Source of the DNA: JBOHUX01 sp050734915
Lineage (GTDB): Bacteria > Chloroflexota > Dormibacteria > Dormibacterales > Dormibacteraceae
Direction of reading: 5' to 3'
Assembly (NCBI GenBank): GCA_050734915.1
Contig: JBOHUX010000097.1
Coordinates: 1 to 8,914, forward strand
DNA: 8,914 nt
Positions 6,545 through 8,914 of this stretch are shown here, piece by piece (position 1 is the first letter of the stretch; each line of letters starts with the position of its first letter). The position numbers were made by a program, and so were the translations under genes. The notes below the pieces were generated by a model. It saw only the letters and a program-made list of their open reading frames with translations. It was not told where the DNA came from and made no database searches.

Positions 6545-6885
6545 CCTACCTGCCCTGGATCCTGGCCGCCTGGCTCTTCGTCATCGGCGTCTACGGCGTG
6601 GTCACGAGCCGGAACCTGATCCATCTCGTCATCTGCCTTGCCGTGGTCCAGTCGTCCACGTACATCGCCCTGCTCTCGGTCGGCTTCAAGAACGGCGCCG
6701 CGGCCCCCATCTTCTACGACATCCCGACCCGCACCCCGGCCGTGGACCCGGTCGTGCAGGCGCTCTGCCTCACCGATGTCGTCGTCGAGGCGACGGTGAT
6801 GGCCGTGCTGCTGGCGCTCACCGTCCAGGCCCACAAGCGTTTCGGGACCCTGGATCCCGAGGGGCTGCGGCCCTTCAAGGGGTGA
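6541..6885 (+). CDS. mrpC: Mrp-type antiporter subunit C (MnhC/MbhG-like, NuoK homologue)
   Basis: This 114-residue protein has three helices (about 5-22, 26-47 and 70-96), the standard shape of MrpC and of its complex I homologue NuoK. The VDPVVQAL segment (68-75) matches the conserved DPxxQAL of MrpC. The third helix then reads LTDVVVEATVM, with Glu83 at the place where, by my hand alignment, E. coli NuoK has Glu72, while textbook MrpC has small residues. The second NuoK glutamate (Glu36) is absent, as usual in MrpC: Ala34 occupies that place. The external loop between helices 2 and 3 is somewhat long (about 48-66). GTG at 6541 overlaps the mrpB stop as GTGA. Confidence 0.9.
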   Translation: MTYLPWILAAWLFVIGVYGVVTSRNLIHLVICLAVVQSSTYIALLSVGFKNGAAAPIFYDIPTRTPAVDPVVQALCLTDVVVEATVMAVLLALTVQAHKRFGTLDPEGLRPFKG

Positions 6886-8714
6886 GCACCCCGGTCCCCG
6901 CGCTGGCCCCCATGGTGCCGCTGATCGTGGCGGCCGCGCTCGGGGGGACGAACTCCCTCACCCGGCGCCGCGTCATCGATCCCGTGGCGACGGCCACGGC
7001 CGCCGCAGTGCTCGCCATGTGCGTGTTCCTGCTCATCCAGTCTTCTCATCACACGATCGTCTACTGGTTCGGCGGCTGGACCCCGAGGCGGGGGATCGCG
7101 CTCGGGGTCTCCTTCGTCATCGATCCGATCGGGGCCGGCGCGGCGGTGCTGGGCTCGGGCCTCGTGCTCGCCGCGCTCGTCTTCTCCTGGCGCTACTTCG
7201 ACGCCGTCGGCAGCCTCTACCACTCGCTGATGCTGGTCTTCCTGGCGGCCATGGTCGGCTTCTCGCTCACCGGCGACATCTTCGATCTCTTCGTGTTCTT
7301 CGAGCTCATGAGCGTCGCCGCCTTCGTGCTCACGGGCTACAAGGTCGAGGAGCAGGGTCCCATCCAGGGCGCCCTCAACTTCGCGGTCACCGGCACCCTC
7401 GCCGCCCTCCTGGTCCTGACCGGCATCGCGCTCGTCTACGGCCGCACCGGCGCTCTCAACCTGGCCCAGATCGGCCGCTCGCTGGCGGGTCACCCGGCCG
7501 ACGGGCTGATCGTGGTCGCGTTCGTGTTCCTGATGGCCGGCTTCTTCATCAAGGCGGCGGTGGTTCCCTTCCATCTCTGGCTCCCCGACGCCGAAACGGT
7601 GGCGCCCATCCCCGTCTGCGTCCTGCTCTCGGGCGTGATGGTCGAGCTCGGCCTCTACGCCGTCTGGAGGATCTACTGGACGGCATTCTCGGGGCCGCTG
7701 GCCGCTCACGGGGGCATCGTCCGCGAGGTGCTGGTGATCGCCGGCGTCGCCACCGGGCTGGTGGGCGCCGTGATGTGCTTCTACCAGCACCATCTGAAGC
7801 GACTGCTCGCCTTCTCGACGATCAGCCACGTCGGCGTCTTCCTGATCGGCGCCGCGCTGCTGACCCCCCTCGGGCTGGCGGGCTCGGCGGTGTACGTCCT
7901 CGGCCACGCCGGCGTCAAGGCCTCCCTCTTCTTGTGCGTCGGGATCATCACCCACCGGCTCCGGAGCGTGGACGAGATCCGGCTGCGGGGCAGGGGCCGC
8001 CGGATGGTCGCCACCGGCGTGCTCTACGCGCTGGGCGGACTGGGGCTGTCGGGGATGCCTCCCTTCGGCACCTTCCTCGGCGGCTCGATGATCGAGGGAG
8101 CGGCGGGGGGCCTCGGATACCCGTGGGTGCAGGGGATCGTGATGGTGATCGCGATCTTGGTCGGCGCCGCGGTGCTGCGGACCGCCGCCTACGTGTTCCT
8201 CGGCTGGGGCGTCCCCGAGCACGATGCCTTCTATTCCCCACGGCTCGGCGACGAGCTGGAGCCGGAGACCATCGAGCACCGCTCGGCGACCCCGAGCCTG
8301 ATGGTCCTCCCTGCCGCGGCGCTGCTCGCCGGGGGGCTGGTGACGGGGCTGGTGCCGCAGCTGGCCGGGCACGCCCAGCAGGCGGCGGCCCTCTTCCAGG
8401 ACCGCGCCCTCTATGCCGCGACCGTGCTCGGCGGCGACGCGGCGCCGCCCCGGATGGCGATCCGGCTCGCGCTGCCGACCGGGAGCGACTACGCCCACGG
8501 TCTCGGCTCGACGGCGGGCGCGGTGCTGCTGGCGGCGGCCACCCTCTACCGCCGGCGCCTGCCGTCGTTGGTCCGGCACGCGCTGGCGCGGATCGTGGGA
8601 CCGCCCGTGATCGCGCTGCGGTCGCTCCAGAGCGGCAACGTGACCGACTACGTGACCTGGATCATGGTCGGGGTCGCCGCCTTCGGTGCCGTCTTCGCCC
8701 TCGCCATCCGATAG
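6882..8714 (+). CDS. mrpD: Mrp-type antiporter subunit D (MnhD/MbhH-like, NuoL/M/N family)
   Basis: This 610-residue multi-helix protein belongs to the NuoL/M/N antiporter-like family and is the only large one in the window. Key ionisable residues are visible: Glu141 in VFFELMSVAAF (helix 5), Lys224 in FFIKAAVVPFHLWLPDA (helix 7) and Lys346 in HAGVKASLF. The helix-12 region reads GMPPFGTFLGGSMIEG; the position that holds Lys or Glu in most relatives appears to be Gly401, with Glu405 one turn later. The protein is about 110 residues longer than typical MrpD. The tail ends with LQSGNVTDYVTWIM and a last helix (about 588-608), resembling the C-terminus of NuoL or MrpA. GTG at 6882 overlaps the mrpC stop as GTGA. 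It probably provides the main proton or cation half-channel of the complex. A long open frame on the opposite strand is a composition artefact. Confidence 0.93.
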   Translation: MSTPVPALAPMVPLIVAAALGGTNSLTRRRVIDPVATATAAAVLAMCVFLLIQSSHHTIVYWFGGWTPRRGIALGVSFVIDPIGAGAAVLGSGLVLAALVFSWRYFDAVGSLYHSLMLVFLAAMVGFSLTGDIFDLFVFFELMSVAAFVLTGYKVEEQGPIQGALNFAVTGTLAALLVLTGIALVYGRTGALNLAQIGRSLAGHPADGLIVVAFVFLMAGFFIKAAVVPFHLWLPDAETVAPIPVCVLLSGVMVELGLYAVWRIYWTAFSGPLAAHGGIVREVLVIAGVATGLVGAVMCFYQHHLKRLLAFSTISHVGVFLIGAALLTPLGLAGSAVYVLGHAGVKASLFLCVGIITHRLRSVDEIRLRGRGRRMVATGVLYALGGLGLSGMPPFGTFLGGSMIEGAAGGLGYPWVQGIVMVIAILVGAAVLRTAAYVFLGWGVPEHDAFYSPRLGDELEPETIEHRSATPSLMVLPAAALLAGGLVTGLVPQLAGHAQQAAALFQDRALYAATVLGGDAAPPRMAIRLALPTGSDYAHGLGSTAGAVLLAAATLYRRRLPSLVRHALARIVGPPVIALRSLQSGNVTDYVTWIMVGVAAFGAVFALAIR

Positions 8715-8736
8715 CCCACACGGCGTCGCGCCCGCT

Positions 8737-8771
8737 CGAAGGCCGCCGTCCTGCCGGAGTCCCGGCCTTCG
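8737..8771 (+). terminator. Hairpin after mrpD, possible terminator
   Basis: CGAAGGCCG (8737-8745) and CGGCCTTCG (8763-8771) form a perfect 9-bp stem with a 17-nt loop, starting 23 nt after the mrpD stop codon. There is no T-run after the stem, so it is not a classical intrinsic terminator. Position at the end of a long operon and the stem strength support a terminator or mRNA 3'-end stabiliser. Confidence 0.45.
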
Positions 8772-8855
8772 CGCTGCTCCCCGCCGACGGCTGGCCCGTC
8801 ACAGCATCGATCACAACCACTTCCGAGATTCCTTGGGAGAGAACCGGTCGTCTCG

Positions 8856-8871
8856 GCGGGAACCTTCCCGC
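8856..8871. promoter_or_regulatory. Inverted repeat, possible operator
   Basis: GCGGGAA and TTCCCGC are perfect 7-base inverted arms separated by two bases (CC). The symmetry and short spacing fit a dimeric regulator site better than a terminator. It could control a gene to the right of the window. Evidence is symmetry only, and GC-rich DNA yields such dyads by chance. Confidence 0.2.
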
Positions 8872-8914
8872 ATCGGCCGGTGATCCGGACCGGGCGACCG
8901 TGCGTATCCAGAGA

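Larger units (their letters stand above)
8715..8914. other. Non-coding stretch at the right end
   Basis: No convincing gene lies in these 200 bases on either strand. Short open frames exist but have no recognisable protein signature. The segment contains a 9-bp hairpin (8737-8771), a slightly AT-richer patch around 8800-8835 that includes another GAGATT (8825-8830), and a 7-base-arm dyad at 8856-8871. A downstream gene may begin beyond the edge; GTG at 8900 is a possible but untestable start. No hydrogenase or further antiporter subunit can be seen. Confidence 0.6.

Noticed and set aside
6714..8579. A 621-residue open frame on the minus strand opposite mrpD
   Set aside because: His/Asp/Glu/Arg-rich mirror of a hydrophobic membrane gene; no family signature and no regulatory signals.
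8686..8883. Short plus-strand open frame at the right end
   Set aside because: It begins inside mrpD in another frame and its composition shows no protein signature.
8715..8914. tRNA, small RNA, CRISPR or mobile-element signals
   Set aside because: No cloverleaf, direct repeats with spacers, transposase or terminal repeats were seen here or elsewhere in the window.

Overview
This is a very GC-rich window (roughly 70 percent by eye) in which every supported gene lies on the + strand and intergenic gaps are small. Starts are often GTG or TTG, and Shine-Dalgarno sequences are mostly weak or absent. Gene content (secreted Kelch propeller, sulfocyanin-like copper lipoprotein, MMPL transporter with a two-helix partner, Mrp-type antiporter genes) fits a high-GC soil lineage such as Actinobacteria, Dormibacterota or a relative. 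No marker in the window settles the taxonomy, so this is an inference.

Layout. (1) 1-1461: the C-terminal part of a six-bladed Kelch propeller protein, open at the left edge, followed 6 nt later by a small lipoprotein with a complete type I copper site of the sulfocyanin kind. Both are probably extracytoplasmic. (2) 1462-1551: a short AT-richer gap with promoter-like sequence. (3) 1552-4378: an uncharacterised protein with two membrane helices overlaps the start of a 751-residue MMPL (RND superfamily) transporter, suggesting a coupled pair. (4) 4379-4423: a second short gap that repeats the AGAGATTATC element of the first. (5) 4424-8714: seven tightly packed genes of an Mrp/Mbh-type cation/proton antiporter in the order E, F, G, MbhD-like, MbhE-MrpB fusion, C, D. 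(6) 8715-8914: no convincing gene; a 9-bp hairpin that may be a terminator and a second dyad.

How it may work together. The antiporter module would exchange protons for Na+ or another monovalent cation across the membrane. Its gene order matches the membrane antiporter part of archaeal Mbh hydrogenases (MbhA to MbhH) rather than the standard Mrp operon: no NuoL-sized MrpA is present, its C-terminal parts survive as a separate small protein and as an N-terminal fusion to MrpB, and no hydrogenase subunit follows in the window. The MMPL transporter is expected to be driven by the proton gradient. The shared element upstream of both units hints at common control, but that is a hypothesis. The most notable points are the MrpA-less layout, unusual ionisable residues in MrpC and MrpD, and the sulfocyanin lipoprotein with an extra cysteine pair beside the copper site.
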